DNA of 64,000 nucleotides. Origin: UBA1181 sp045600225 (lineage in GTDB: Bacteria > Bacteroidota > Bacteroidia > Bacteroidales > Paludibacteraceae). The stretch is taken from positions 10,237-74,236 of the forward strand of contig JAZRXL010000044.1 in the NCBI GenBank assembly GCA_045600225.1, given 5' to 3'. Positions 43,913 through 52,832 of this stretch are shown here, piece by piece (within the stretch, counting starts at the first letter, position 1; the number at the start of each line of letters is the position of its first letter). Both the position numbers and the translations under genes were made by a program. The notes below the pieces were generated by a model that did no database searches, had not been told where the DNA came from, and saw only the letters and a program-made list of their open reading frames with translations.

Positions 43913-44875
43913 TTAGAATCCACTTGGTTTTAATTTCAAACCTGTAGTTTCATCCAAACCGAACATAAGGTTGAAGTTTTGTACGGCTTGTCCGGATGCT
44001 CCCTTCAATAGGTTATCAATCATAGAGATGATCAACACCTTGTTGCCGTGCTTCTCTACATGAACAACACCTTTGTTAGTGTTTACTACCTGCTTCAAAT
44101 CTGGATTGGCATCCATCACATGAGTGAATGCTGCGTCCTTATAAAAATCCTTGTAGATCTTTTGAATCTCTTCCAACTCCAAATCACACTCGGTGTATTG
44201 TGATACGTAGATACCTCTTGGGAAGTCACCGCGAACTGGCAAGAAGTTGATGGCGTGGTCGAATCCTGGTTGTAGGTTTCTCAATGTCATGCCGATCTCG
44301 ATCAAGTGTTGGTGCTTGAATGCCTTGTAGATGGAGATGTTGTTGTTTCTCCAGCTGAAGTGAGAGGTCGCTCCTGGCTTCACACCGGCTCCTGTTGATC
44401 CTGTAATACCGTTTGTGTGAACTTCGCCCTTGATCAATCCCTTGGCTGCCAAAGGAAGTAGTCCGATTTGAATAGCAGTGGCAAAGCATCCTGGGTTGGC
44501 CAACTTAGTGGCTTTCTTGATACGCTCACGGTTCACTTCTGGCAATCCGTAAACAAATCCTTCGCTCTCATCACGGTAGTCTTGTGAAAGGTCGATGATC
44601 TTTACATTCGCTGGTACCTCGTGGCTCTCCAAGAACTTTTTGCTATCGCCGTGACCAGAACAGATGAACATAGCATCGATCTTGTCTAATGGCAACTCAT
44701 CAGTGAATGTCATCTCTGTCTCTCCGAAAAGACCTTCGTGCACATCATACAACTTGTTACCTGCGTTACTGCTACTGTTTACGAAAACAATCTCCACTTG
44801 TGGGTGGTTCAAAAGGATGCGAAGCATCTCTCCTGCTGTGTAGCCAGCACCACCTATGATTCCTACTTTAATCAT
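43913..44875 (-). CDS. argC: N-acetyl-gamma-glutamyl-phosphate reductase
   Basis: 320 residues. NADPH-binding start MIKVGIIGGAGYTAGEM, catalytic Cys130 in LANPGCFATA, and the HTNGITGSTGAG and HINFLPVRGDFPRG-type segments identify ArgC. It reduces N-acetylglutamyl phosphate (or the succinyl form) to the semialdehyde. It is the last gene of a minus-strand run after an AraC regulator and a DsrE protein, with a 29-base gap to the latter, and has its own terminator. Confidence 0.94.
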   Translation of the reverse strand: MIKVGIIGGAGYTAGEMLRILLNHPQVEIVFVNSSSNAGNKLYDVHEGLFGETEMTFTDELPLDKIDAMFICSGHGDSKKFLESHEVPANVKIIDLSQDYRDESEGFVYGLPEVNRERIKKATKLANPGCFATAIQIGLLPLAAKGLIKGEVHTNGITGSTGAGVKPGATSHFSWRNNNISIYKAFKHQHLIEIGMTLRNLQPGFDHAINFLPVRGDFPRGIYVSQYTECDLELEEIQKIYKDFYKDAAFTHVMDANPDLKQVVNTNKGVVHVEKHGNKVLIISMIDNLLKGASGQAVQNFNLMFGLDETTGLKLKPSGF

Positions 44876-44904
44876 TGTTTTATGTTAGTTTTAATGTTTA
44901 ATTT

Positions 44905-45330
44905 CTAAAATGTGAGTACGATCTGGTTTCTCTTTACCAAGTCGTACAAGTCTTGTATGCATGAGACCTTGCAAATCTTCGAACCATCTTGTTGTCTCGA
45001 CTTGAAGCAGGTCTGGCAACCCATGATTACACCACCCAAGTCTAAAAACTCCTCTACCTTCTGCTTCACATCGGCACTCTCTGCCATTATTCGTTCTAGC
45101 TCAACGCCCTTTCCTAAAAGGAAGATCTGCACCTTGTTGTCCCACTCTTGCGAATAGGCAGCCAGGCGCATAGCGTTGTAGACCGTCTCCACATCGTTTG
45201 AGTAAAGTACGATGCCTATGCTTTTAGGTTCTTCTGGGTTGTTGTATTTTACCTCCGACGGCAATGCTTGTGCGTGGATTTGAAATAGGCTAGATAGACT
45301 GAGCAATAGGGATATGATGATCTTTCTCAT
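44905..45330 (-). CDS. Exported DsrE-family protein
   Basis: 141 residues with a signal peptide (MRKIIISLLLSLSSLFQIHA). The mature part matches the small DsrE/DsrF fold: SIGIVLYSNDVETVYNAMRLA, KVQIFLLGKGVEL, and a Cys-containing GGVIMGCQTCF loop, where the first Cys aligns with the conserved thiol of that family. Cys residues also occur near the end (KICKVSC). Periplasmic sulfur or redox handling is likely from the fold. Four bases separate it from the AraC gene upstream, so the two are coupled. Confidence 0.82.
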   Translation of the reverse strand: MRKIIISLLLSLSSLFQIHAQALPSEVKYNNPEEPKSIGIVLYSNDVETVYNAMRLAAYSQEWDNKVQIFLLGKGVELERIMAESADVKQKVEEFLDLGGVIMGCQTCFKSRQQDGSKICKVSCIQDLYDLVKRNQIVLTF

Positions 45331-45334
45331 TGTA

Positions 45335-46210
45335 TTAAATGGATTTTAAACGATACTCATTGGGTGAGAACCCAGTATGGTGTTTGAAATAGCGGCAGAA
45401 GAAAGTTGCCGTAGGGAAATTCAGTTCTGCCACGATTTGCTTGATGGTCATGTTTGTATTTTTCAACAACACCATTGCTTCTTGAATAAGGAACTTCTGA
45501 ATACACTCGCTTGGCGTCTTGTCGGAGGCCGATTTTACCGATATGGATAGGTACTTTGGTGTTAGTCCCATCTGCTTCGCATAGAAGTTGACAGAGTGCT
45601 CTTTCTTGAAGTTGTGTATCACAAGCTTCATAAACTCTCCGTAAATTTCTTGGTTGCGGTCCACGAAAAGTGTTTTGGTATCTATGTTGATGACAGATTG
45701 GAATCCACACAATTCGTGAAGGAACGAGATGATTTGATGCGATACAATCTCTTTCCTGAATTTGATGGTGTTTTCCGAGCAGTATTTGGTCAGTTTCTCC
45801 ATATACTCGTTGATGACATCCACTTCCTGGTCTTGTACGGAGTGCACCGCCTCTTGAGAGATAGATGCCAATCGTTTCCAGATAGATACGCATTGGGTGG
45901 TGATGCTTTGCATATATTTTTGTGACACCACGAGGAAGGTTCCTTTGAAGTTGTTGATCTCGAAAAACTCCATTACGCAATCGGATGCGGTGAGGAGGAA
46001 CTCCTTCTCTTTGATGCTATACATCTTTGTGTCGATAGAGAATCGAGCCGAACCAGAAGTACAATAGACAAATAAGAAATATTTGATACGAACAGGGTAG
46101 TTTGGCCTGGGCACATAAGGTATGTCACTCGCTCTTACTACTAATATGTCATCATCCAAAATAGAGAGAGAGGGAATCTTTCGAAAATCTGCCAAACTGA
46201 TTATGTTCAT
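45335..46210 (-). CDS. AraC-family transcriptional regulator
   Basis: 291 residues. The N-terminal 170 or so form a cupin-type sensor region. The C-terminal 100 carry two helix-turn-helix motifs of the AraC type (VNFYAKQMGLTPKYLSISVK, then IKQIVAELNFPTATFFCRYFK and TGFSPNEYR). It is first in the run with DsrE and argC, so it may control them or be read through into argC. A TAATTTTG box (minus, 46257-46250) lies about 40 bases upstream. Effector unknown. Confidence 0.9.
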   Translation of the reverse strand: MNIISLADFRKIPSLSILDDDILVVRASDIPYVPRPNYPVRIKYFLFVYCTSGSARFSIDTKMYSIKEKEFLLTASDCVMEFFEINNFKGTFLVVSQKYMQSITTQCVSIWKRLASISQEAVHSVQDQEVDVINEYMEKLTKYCSENTIKFRKEIVSHQIISFLHELCGFQSVINIDTKTLFVDRNQEIYGEFMKLVIHNFKKEHSVNFYAKQMGLTPKYLSISVKSASDKTPSECIQKFLIQEAMVLLKNTNMTIKQIVAELNFPTATFFCRYFKHHTGFSPNEYRLKSI

Positions 46211-46321
46211 TTTTTCTTCTGTAAAGTTCGATATGTCTAATTTTGACTACAAAATTAATGATATTTTCCAATATTGCACTTACTTTTGGGAAATTTGTGA
46301 CATAATATATGTGCAATTTGT

Positions 46322-46352
46322 TTTGATTATATTGAAATTAGTACGAAATTTG
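46322..46352 (+). promoter_or_regulatory. Promoter of the acyl carrier protein gene
   Basis: TTTG (46322-46325), 19 bases, GAAATTTG (46345-46352, one mismatch). The ATG is at 46385. Confidence 0.55.
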
Positions 46353-46384
46353 CATCGTGAAATTTTAACCAAATAAAGAAAATT

Positions 46385-46624
46385 ATGGACAAAAATGCAT
46401 TAATCGAGAAAGTAAATACTGTTCTTGCAGAAGAGTTCGAAGTAGAAGTATCTGAGATCACAGCAGATAAGAATATCAAGACAACCTTGAATTTGGACAG
46501 TTTGAGCTTGGTAGACTTGGTTGCTCTTATCGAGGAGGAATTCAGCGTTAAGATCAAAGGAACTGAGATGACTTCTATCCAAAGCTTCGGAGACTTGTAT
46601 GACTTCCTTGCTGAGAGAGCATAA
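46385..46624 (+). CDS. Acyl carrier protein (stand-alone)
   Basis: 79 residues, acidic four-helix carrier. The phosphopantetheine serine lies in NLDSLSLVDLV (Ser38). It is not next to fab genes and is flanked by an AraC regulator and an exported protein gene, and it has its own promoter and terminator. The housekeeping ACP has DSLDxVELVM, so the LSLVDLV variant here points to a second, specialised carrier. Its partner enzymes are not in the window. Confidence 0.88.
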   Translation: MDKNALIEKVNTVLAEEFEVEVSEITADKNIKTTLNLDSLSLVDLVALIEEEFSVKIKGTEMTSIQSFGDLYDFLAERA

Positions 46625-46645
46625 TTAAGTGTTCTAGAAATAACA

Positions 46646-46678
46646 AAAGCGGAGTGCAGATTGCATTTCGCTTTTTTT
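46646..46678 (+). terminator. Intrinsic terminator of the ACP gene
   Basis: AAAGCGGAGTGCA (46646-46658), loop GAT, TGCATTTCGCTTT (46662-46674), two G-U pairs, then a T run. Confidence 0.85.
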
Positions 46679-46690
46679 ATGGAATAAATA

Positions 46691-46726
46691 AAGGGCGAAT
46701 GCTCATAACCAGTAGCATTCGCCCTT
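46691..46726 (-). terminator. Terminator of the thyA run
   Basis: AAGGGCGAATGCT (46691-46703) pairs perfectly with AGCATTCGCCCTT (46714-46726); TTTATTTATTCC follows on the minus strand. It may act in both directions. Confidence 0.75.
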
Positions 46727-46745
46727 CTTTATACGGGTATAGAGT

Positions 46746-47363
46746 TTATTGCGCTATTTTCATTGCTTTCAATTTCTCTCTGTTTTGATTAAACCAATTT
46801 CTAACCATTCTTTCCAATTGGTTCTTCTTTTTCATGGTAGAGATGTTCTTGATGAATTTCTTCAAATCTTTGTTAGAGGCGAAAGACTTTTCATTGTTCT
46901 TGTAAAGTGCTAGTTGAGCTTCAATACCTGCTAAGCAAGATTGAACTTCCAACTCTTCTTCTGCCATATCCTTGTGTAACAAGGCGTATTTAGACCATCC
47001 TCCTAAATAAGATATCATCATCTCATTCTCGACTTTGCTTACATACATGAAATCAGTGTGCAACGTGATGTGGACATCGTCACATCCTGTTGTCCACAAT
47101 GTCATAAATCGTTTTGCCTCGTTGCGCTTTGCAATTTGCATATCAATAGGGGTGTTCTGCAACCAGTCGTGGCAGTTGATCACCTCTGCTTGGTATCTTG
47201 TATATAATCCGTCAGGGTCTCCTTGTGGTACACCCTTGAATGAGTAGGTTGGCACTTCCCACTCGCTGACGCTGCTATTCCCTTCTTGAAAAAGTTGTGC
47301 CTGCGCTACAAATCCCATTTGTAGGAGGAACAATAGTGTCATTAAAATAGATCTTGTCTTCAT
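46746..47363 (-). CDS. Exported protein of unknown function
   Basis: 205 residues with a signal peptide (MKTRSILMTLLFLLQ, cleavage near AQA, 23). The mature part begins with a beta-rich segment and ends in a basic helical stretch (KKFIKNISTMKKKNQLERMVRNWFNQNREKLKAM split across about 165-203). No domain recognised. It follows thyA by 27 bases and is the last gene of the xseA-thyA run. Confidence 0.75.
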   Translation of the reverse strand: MKTRSILMTLLFLLQMGFVAQAQLFQEGNSSVSEWEVPTYSFKGVPQGDPDGLYTRYQAEVINCHDWLQNTPIDMQIAKRNEAKRFMTLWTTGCDDVHITLHTDFMYVSKVENEMMISYLGGWSKYALLHKDMAEEELEVQSCLAGIEAQLALYKNNEKSFASNKDLKKFIKNISTMKKKNQLERMVRNWFNQNREKLKAMKIAQ

Positions 47364-47390
47364 AATGTTGTATTGATTAAAGTTAGTATT

Positions 47391-48185
47391 TTAAACTGCA
47401 ACCACTCCTGCAATATGCGGATGTGGATCGTATCCTTCCAAAGTGAAATCTTCGTAATCGAAAGAGAAAATATCTTTCTTGTCTGGATTGATCTTCATTG
47501 TTGGTAATGGCCTTGGATCACGGGTTAGTTGAAGCTTCACCTGATCCAAGTGGTTCTTATAGATGTGTGCATCTCCTAAGGTGTGGACAAAATCTCCTGC
47601 CTTTAATCCTGTGGCTTGCGCTACCATCATTAGTAGTAGGGCATAAGATGCGATGTTAAAAGGAACACCCAAGAATATATCTGCACTGCGTTGGTATAGT
47701 TGAAGGCTCAATCTCCCATCTGCCACATAGAATTGGAATAGGGAATGGCAAGGGGGTAAGGCCATCTTGTCTACTTCTGCCACATTCCACGCCGAAACGA
47801 TAAGTCGTCTCGAATCAGGGTTATTTTTAATCATATTCACCACATTAGAGATTTGGTCGATTGTACCGCCATTGTAGTCGGGCCAAGAGCGCCATTGGTG
47901 TCCATATACGGGACCTAACTCTCCATTCTCGTCTGCCCACTCGTTCCAGATGCGAACGCCATGCTCTTGTAGATACTTTACATTGGTATCTCCCTGCAAA
48001 AACCATAATAGCTCGTATATGATGGATTTTAAATGTAGTTTCTTAGTGGTAAGTAGGGGGAATCCCTCTTCAAGATTGAATCTCATTTGGTGGCCGAAAA
48101 CACTATAGGTTCCCGTTCCCGTTCTGTCCTCTTTCCAAGTTCCCTCGTTGAGGACTCTATTCAATAGGTCTATATATTGCTTCAT
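47391..48185 (-). CDS. thyA: Thymidylate synthase
   Basis: 264 residues, the length of E. coli ThyA. Catalytic Cys146 in LPPCHSLFQF, the RTGTGT loop (21-26), YGHQWRSW (94-101) and the folate/dUMP segment at HIYKNH. It converts dUMP to dTMP with methylenetetrahydrofolate. It lies 34 bases after xseA and 27 before an exported-protein gene. Dihydrofolate reductase, often next to thyA, is absent here. Confidence 0.97.
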   Translation of the reverse strand: MKQYIDLLNRVLNEGTWKEDRTGTGTYSVFGHQMRFNLEEGFPLLTTKKLHLKSIIYELLWFLQGDTNVKYLQEHGVRIWNEWADENGELGPVYGHQWRSWPDYNGGTIDQISNVVNMIKNNPDSRRLIVSAWNVAEVDKMALPPCHSLFQFYVADGRLSLQLYQRSADIFLGVPFNIASYALLLMMVAQATGLKAGDFVHTLGDAHIYKNHLDQVKLQLTRDPRPLPTMKINPDKKDIFSFDYEDFTLEGYDPHPHIAGVVAV

Positions 48186-48219
48186 TCTTGTTTGTTTTTA
48201 TTGTTTACAAATATACGCA

Positions 48220-49461
48220 TTATTTTGAAGACACTACACTTTCCACCTCTCCGCTTGCGAATATTGTTCGTAACGAATCTCCTGCTTTTAACTCTTTGGC
48301 ATTTTTGATCACTTTACCATTGGATACTGTAATGGAGTATCCCTTCTTCAAGATGTTTTCTGGGGAGATGTGACGTAGTGTGTTCTCCATCAGATCAATC
48401 TTATGCGACTCTTTGTTGAGGCTATTCCTAAAAGCGTTGTTGAGGTTGTTTTGCATCAGTTGTATGGATTGTTGCTCCATATTGATTCGGTAGGTGCAAG
48501 CTTGGATCAAGGAGTCTGTCATATCGTTTAGCTTCCTTTGTTCCTCTTCTAAAAGAAGGGTCAAGCCTTGCTTGATTCCTTCCTCGATGTTTAGAAGAAC
48601 AGATTCAACTTCCAACATCATTTCGTAGATATGGGCGGCTACTGCTGTCGGGGTCTTACATCGGGTGTGCGCCACCATGTCGGTTACGCTCTCATCTCGC
48701 TCGTGTCCGATACCTGTGATGACAGGCAAAGGGAACTGCGCTACGACATAAGCCAGATCATACTCATCGAAAGCTAAAAGGTCGGTGGTGGCACCTCCTC
48801 CTCGGATGATGACCACGACATCAAACTTCTCCCTCTCTTCAAACACCCTGTCTAGTGCTTCGATCACGCTTTGTGCGGCATTCTCTCCCTGCATAATGGC
48901 TGGGAATAGTTGAAATGAGAAGTAGAATCCTCGTTCATTCATTTGCAGTTGGTTGCAGAAATCTCCGTAACCTGCGGCAGAGGCAGAGGAGATTACGGCA
49001 ATACGTTGCACCAGTTCGGGCATCCCCACTTGTTTGTTCATATCCCATACTCCATCCTCCTTCAACCTTTGTATGGTCTCTTGTTTCTTACGGGCAATGT
49101 CTCCCAATGTGTAGGTGGGATCTATGTTTTGAATCACGCACGACATTCCGTAGAGTTCGTGGAATGTGACGGAGACCTCTGCCAAGATCTTCATCCCTGT
49201 GCGAAGGTCTTGCCCCGTTTGTTGTTTGAAAAAGGGTTTTAGGCGTTTGTAGGTATTTGCCCAGATCGATGCGCGTATCTTCGCCTCGATAAGCTTGCTG
49301 TCGTTCTTCTCCACTAACTCCAAATAGCAGTGTCCACGCATATTATCCTCGTGGAAGTCGCTGATGTCTGCAGAAACCCAGTAGGTAGAATCAAAGGTTT
49401 GATTTACTACCTGTTTAACCTCCATCAATAGTTGTTTAAGTGAAATGGGTGTGGGTTGCAT
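48220..49461 (-). CDS. xseA: Exodeoxyribonuclease VII large subunit
   Basis: 413 residues. N-terminal OB-fold (about 1-95, STYWVSADISDFHEDNMRGHCYLEL split motif), then the catalytic XseA domain with SSASAAGYGDF, VVIIRGGGATTDLLAFDEYDLA (split) and GIGHERDESVTD, and a coiled-coil C-terminus (about 290-370). With XseB it degrades single-stranded DNA. The small subunit gene xseB is not adjacent. A TATCTTTG box lies on the minus strand at 49500-49493. Confidence 0.94.
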   Translation of the reverse strand: MQPTPISLKQLLMEVKQVVNQTFDSTYWVSADISDFHEDNMRGHCYLELVEKNDSKLIEAKIRASIWANTYKRLKPFFKQQTGQDLRTGMKILAEVSVTFHELYGMSCVIQNIDPTYTLGDIARKKQETIQRLKEDGVWDMNKQVGMPELVQRIAVISSASAAGYGDFCNQLQMNERGFYFSFQLFPAIMQGENAAQSVIEALDRVFEEREKFDVVVIIRGGGATTDLLAFDEYDLAYVVAQFPLPVITGIGHERDESVTDMVAHTRCKTPTAVAAHIYEMMLEVESVLLNIEEGIKQGLTLLLEEEQRKLNDMTDSLIQACTYRINMEQQSIQLMQNNLNNAFRNSLNKESHKIDLMENTLRHISPENILKKGYSITVSNGKVIKNAKELKAGDSLRTIFASGEVESVVSSK

Positions 49462-49492
49462 ACTCGATAGGTGTGGATTAAATGTTCAGTTG

Positions 49493-49548
49493 CAAAGATA
49501 AATAAATTAGCGAGAAATTTAGTTTTTAATTTTATTATGCTACTTTTG
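49493..49548. promoter_or_regulatory. Divergent -7 boxes between xseA and the DUF4468-like gene
   Basis: Minus strand TATCTTTG (49500-49493) for xseA and plus strand TACTTTTG (49541-49548) for the gene at 49589, the latter with TTTA 19 bases upstream. Confidence 0.5.
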
Positions 49549-49588
49549 TATCATAAGCATTTGAAACACTTATTTAATATTGAAAATT

Positions 49589-50233
49589 ATGAAACGATTT
49601 GTGTTAGGTATATTGCTATTGTGTGCTGCATTCAGTTCCAATGCTCAGGATTACAAGTTCCCCGTGAATAGTGCAGGAAACTGTGAGATCATCGATACTA
49701 TCTCTATCAATGTTTCTAATGGCGACTGCTACAGAATCATCAGGGAGTGGTTGTATACAGTTAGTTGTGTGAGTTTGTCTTTCTCTAACGAAGTAAAAAA
49801 CAAATCATTGACTTTCAATAACATCTTCTACACAGAGAAGCGTTATAACTCTTTCTCTGGATCATACTCTAACAATTTGGAGATCAATTGTGATATGAAG
49901 ATTGAGGATGGCAAGTTGATCTATCGTCTTTACGACATGTCTCTTATCAAATCATATACAGGTTATGGTGCAGATACTCACAAGTTGCCACTGTCTGAGC
50001 GTATCTTTAAGATCAACAGAGCAAAGAAGGAGATTGCTCGTTTGAATGAGGATAAGACGATAAATAAGACAGAGAGACGTGATGCGATTGAGGATCAGCA
50101 AGAGATTTTAAGAGACGCTGAAGTCTTGGCGAAATGTTACGATGTCTTGATGGCTCGTTTCGATAATTTGAAAAAGATGGTGCAGTGGGTTAATTCGGAT
50201 GAATCGGAAACCGAAGAAGTCCCAGCATTTTAA
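49589..50233 (+). CDS. Exported DUF4468-like protein
   Basis: 214 residues from MKRFVLGILL at 49589 (ATG 49580 also possible). Signal peptide ends near SNAQ (20). The mature domain (about 25-135) begins with an alternating pattern that includes SINVSNGDCYRIIREWLY and the basic SYSNNLEINCDMKIEDGKLIYRLYDMS (split), typical of Bacteroidetes DUF4468 proteins with a TBP-like fold. A helical, charged C-terminus follows. Function unknown; likely periplasmic. A terminator follows. Confidence 0.78.
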   Translation: MKRFVLGILLLCAAFSSNAQDYKFPVNSAGNCEIIDTISINVSNGDCYRIIREWLYTVSCVSLSFSNEVKNKSLTFNNIFYTEKRYNSFSGSYSNNLEINCDMKIEDGKLIYRLYDMSLIKSYTGYGADTHKLPLSERIFKINRAKKEIARLNEDKTINKTERRDAIEDQQEILRDAEVLAKCYDVLMARFDNLKKMVQWVNSDESETEEVPAF

Positions 50234-50254
50234 AGAATAGAAAGAATAGTAGAG

Positions 50255-50281
50255 GTGCCCTTAATTGTTAAGGGCACTTTT
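50255..50281 (+). terminator. Intrinsic terminator after the DUF4468-like gene
   Basis: GTGCCCTTAA (50255-50264), loop TTG, TTAAGGGCAC (50268-50277), then TTTT. Confidence 0.85.
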
Positions 50282-50311
50282 GCTAATAGGATGTATAACT
50301 AATAAACATTT

Positions 50312-50326
50312 GGGAGGGAACCTCCC
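50312..50326 (+). promoter_or_regulatory. Hairpin immediately upstream of ddl
   Basis: GGGAGG-GAA-CCTCCC forms a six-pair hairpin ending 12 bases before the ddl ATG at 50338. An AACATTTG near-box at 50304-50311 would put it at the 5' end of the mRNA. A stability element or translation control is possible. Confidence 0.4.
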
Positions 50327-50337
50327 TTCGTTGAAAA

Positions 50338-51318
50338 ATGAAAAAAAGAGTTGCTATTGTAGCAGGAGGAGACCAGTCTGAGTTGGCGGTTTCTTTGCGT
50401 AGTGCCGCTGGGCTTTATTCGTTCATAGACAAGGAAAAGTACGATTTGTATATTGTCACAATTGTTGGTACAGACTGGCAAGTGGAAGAGGAGGGAGTGA
50501 AATATCCTATTGATAAGAACGACTTCACTTTTACTAATGCAAAGGGAGAGAAAAAAGGTTTCGATTTTGCATATATCACCATCCATGGTGTCCCTGGAGA
50601 GGATGGTAAATTACAGGGCTATTTCGACTTGTTGCGTATGCCATACTCTTGTTGCGGTGTGTTGGCGGCTGCTCTTACTTTCAACAAGTTCTTCTGCAAC
50701 CGCTATTTGAATGCATTTGGCATCTCTATTGCTAAATCTGTACTTTTGAATAAGGGGGATAAGGTAGACGAACAGGCTATTGTAGCTGAGTTGGGACTAC
50801 CTATCTTTGTAAAACCTAACGGTGGTGGAAGTAGTTATGGAACCTCAAAGGTGAAGGATGCGTCGGGTATTCAAAAAGCAGTGAACGAAGCATTGGTTGA
50901 GAGCAACCAGGTTATTATCGAATCGTTTATGCAAGGTACTGAGATTACTTGTGGTGTCTACAAGACAAAAGATAAGAGCGTAGTCTTCCCAATCACAGAG
51001 GTGGTAAGTAAGAATGAGTTTTTCGATACGGATGCTAAATACAATGGTTCGGTAGAGGAGATTACTCCTGCGCGTTTGTCTGAAAAGGTGACCAAGGAGG
51101 TGCAGGCTCTTACTTCAAAGATTTACGATATCATTGGTGCTAAAGGTATCATTCGTGTGGACTACATCATTACGGCTGGCGATAAGGTGAATTTGTTGGA
51201 GGTAAATACTACTCCTGGTATGACTGCCACCAGTTTTATTCCTCAACAGGTGCGTGCTGCAGGACTTGATATCAAGGATGTAATGACAGACATCATAGAG
51301 AATGAATTGAACGCTTAA
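50338..51318 (+). CDS. ddl: D-alanine--D-alanine ligase
   Basis: 326 residues, ATP-grasp enzyme that makes D-Ala-D-Ala for peptidoglycan. N-terminal segment RVAIVAGGDQSELAVSLRSA, the nucleotide loop VKPNGGGSSYGTSK (about 160-173), IIESFMQGTEITCGV, and the metal-binding LEVNTTPGMT (about 285-294) are all present. In Bacteroides it often sits with rluD and the PASTA gene; here they are about 4 kb away on the other strand. A bidirectional terminator follows. Confidence 0.96.
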   Translation: MKKRVAIVAGGDQSELAVSLRSAAGLYSFIDKEKYDLYIVTIVGTDWQVEEEGVKYPIDKNDFTFTNAKGEKKGFDFAYITIHGVPGEDGKLQGYFDLLRMPYSCCGVLAAALTFNKFFCNRYLNAFGISIAKSVLLNKGDKVDEQAIVAELGLPIFVKPNGGGSSYGTSKVKDASGIQKAVNEALVESNQVIIESFMQGTEITCGVYKTKDKSVVFPITEVVSKNEFFDTDAKYNGSVEEITPARLSEKVTKEVQALTSKIYDIIGAKGIIRVDYIITAGDKVNLLEVNTTPGMTATSFIPQQVRAAGLDIKDVMTDIIENELNA

Positions 51319-51330
51319 AAAAGCAGTATA

Positions 51331-51379
51331 AAAAACAGGAGAGCCAAATCGGATGTCCCGATTTGGCTCTCCTGTTTTT
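51331..51379. terminator. Bidirectional terminator between ddl and serB
   Basis: AAAAACAGGAGAGCC...GG (51331-51352) and its exact complement (51358-51379) form 22 pairs around ATGTC, with T runs on both strands. It serves convergent ddl and serB. Confidence 0.95.
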
Positions 51380-51396
51380 GCAAGAATTCAAAATTA

Positions 51397-52626
51397 TCAT
51401 TGTTCTCCTTCGATATTTTCCAAGTGAACATCTCTAAATCCAAGGAAGTAAAGAATTCCATCCAAGCCGATGGTTGAAATGGACTGTTGCGCATTAGCCT
51501 TTACCTTTGGCTTAGCATGAAAAGCGATACCTAAACCGGCAAGGTTCAGCATTGGTAGGTCGTTGGCTCCGTCTCCTACAGCAATCACCTGTTCCAATTC
51601 GATCTTCTCCACCTGTGCGATTAAGTTCAAAAGCTCTGCTTTTCGTTTCCCGTCGATCACATCGCCCAAGTAGTTTCCTGTTAGTTTTCCATCCTTAATC
51701 TCTAGTTGGTTGGCATATACATAATCCACACCAAATCTCTTCTGCAAATATTTTCCAAAATAAGTGAATCCTCCGGATAGAATGGCGATCTTAAATCCAC
51801 ACTTCTTCAAAACAGCCATCAAACGGTCTGCGCCATCCATTATTGGAAGGTTTTCTGCTATTTCACGCATTACGGATTCGTCCAATCCCTTTAACAAGGA
51901 AACACGGCGACGAAAACTCTCAGTGAAATCTATTTCACCACGCATGGCTGCCTCTGTGATCTTTCTTACCTCTTCACCCACATTCGCTCTGTCGGCCAAC
52001 TCGTCGATCACCTCTGTCTTGATAAGGGTTGAATCCATATCGAAGCAAATAAGACGGCGGTTCCTTCTATAAAGGTCATCTTTTTGGAAAGAGATGTCTA
52101 CGCTCTCTTGGGATGAGATCTCCATAAATTTGGAAGAGAGAAGGCTTTTGTCTACCAACTCTCCACGAACGGAGATTTCGATACAAGAGCGTTCATGTTC
52201 GTAATCATCACCCAAGGTAGGGCGACCGGTTAGACGCTTGATGGAGTCAATGTTCATCTCTTGCTCTGCCACAGCTTTCGAGACTAAGGACATTTGCTTG
52301 GCAGTAATGACATGCCCTAACATGGTTACCACATATCGGCCCTTACCTTGTCTGTCCACCCAGTTGTCATACTCCTCAAGAGATACAGGAGTAAAACGCA
52401 CTTGGACATTTAGTTCGTAGCATTTGAAAAGGATATCTTTAAGAATGTTACCTGAAATTTCAGTATCTTCTATTTTAACCAAGAAACCGAGAGACAAGTT
52501 ATGATGAATGTCTGCTTGGCCGACATCCAAGATGGTTGCGTTGTATCTGCCTAAGATTTCTGTGATAGAGGCAGTTACCCATGGCTTATCCTCTCCGTAT
52601 ATGTTAATTAGAATAATTTCTGACAT
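51397..52626 (-). CDS. serB: Phosphoserine phosphatase with N-terminal ACT domains
   Basis: 409 residues from ATG 52626; the frame is open to 52683, but that ATG is upstream of the promoter. Two ACT-like domains (about 5-80 and 98-175) precede a HAD phosphatase with DMDSTL (nucleophile Asp196, Asp198), ILSGGFTYFG, and GDGANDLPML. It removes phosphate from phosphoserine in serine synthesis; the ACT domains may bind serine. Monocistronic. Confidence 0.95.
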   Translation of the reverse strand: MSEIILINIYGEDKPWVTASITEILGRYNATILDVGQADIHHNLSLGFLVKIEDTEISGNILKDILFKCYELNVQVRFTPVSLEEYDNWVDRQGKGRYVVTMLGHVITAKQMSLVSKAVAEQEMNIDSIKRLTGRPTLGDDYEHERSCIEISVRGELVDKSLLSSKFMEISSQESVDISFQKDDLYRRNRRLICFDMDSTLIKTEVIDELADRANVGEEVRKITEAAMRGEIDFTESFRRRVSLLKGLDESVMREIAENLPIMDGADRLMAVLKKCGFKIAILSGGFTYFGKYLQKRFGVDYVYANQLEIKDGKLTGNYLGDVIDGKRKAELLNLIAQVEKIELEQVIAVGDGANDLPMLNLAGLGIAFHAKPKVKANAQQSISTIGLDGILYFLGFRDVHLENIEGEQ

Positions 52627-52654
52627 GATAGTTCTTTGGTTACTGAATATATTA

Positions 52655-52684
52655 CAAATATACCATTTAATTTGAATTGGCAAA
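52655..52684 (-). promoter_or_regulatory. Promoter of serB
   Basis: On the minus strand TTTG (52684-52681), 18 bases, TATATTTG (52662-52655), 29 bases before the chosen start. Confidence 0.7.
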
Positions 52685-52832
52685 TAGACGTTGAGGCTAT
52701 TTTGGATGTGTTATGGAGATGGTTGAGGCATGGTGTGTATTCTAAATTTTCCTATGATATACTTTTTATATGCGAAAACTTTGTTGTTTTTATATTTATA
52801 ATTTTAAAATAATCAATAATTAATGCAAATAG

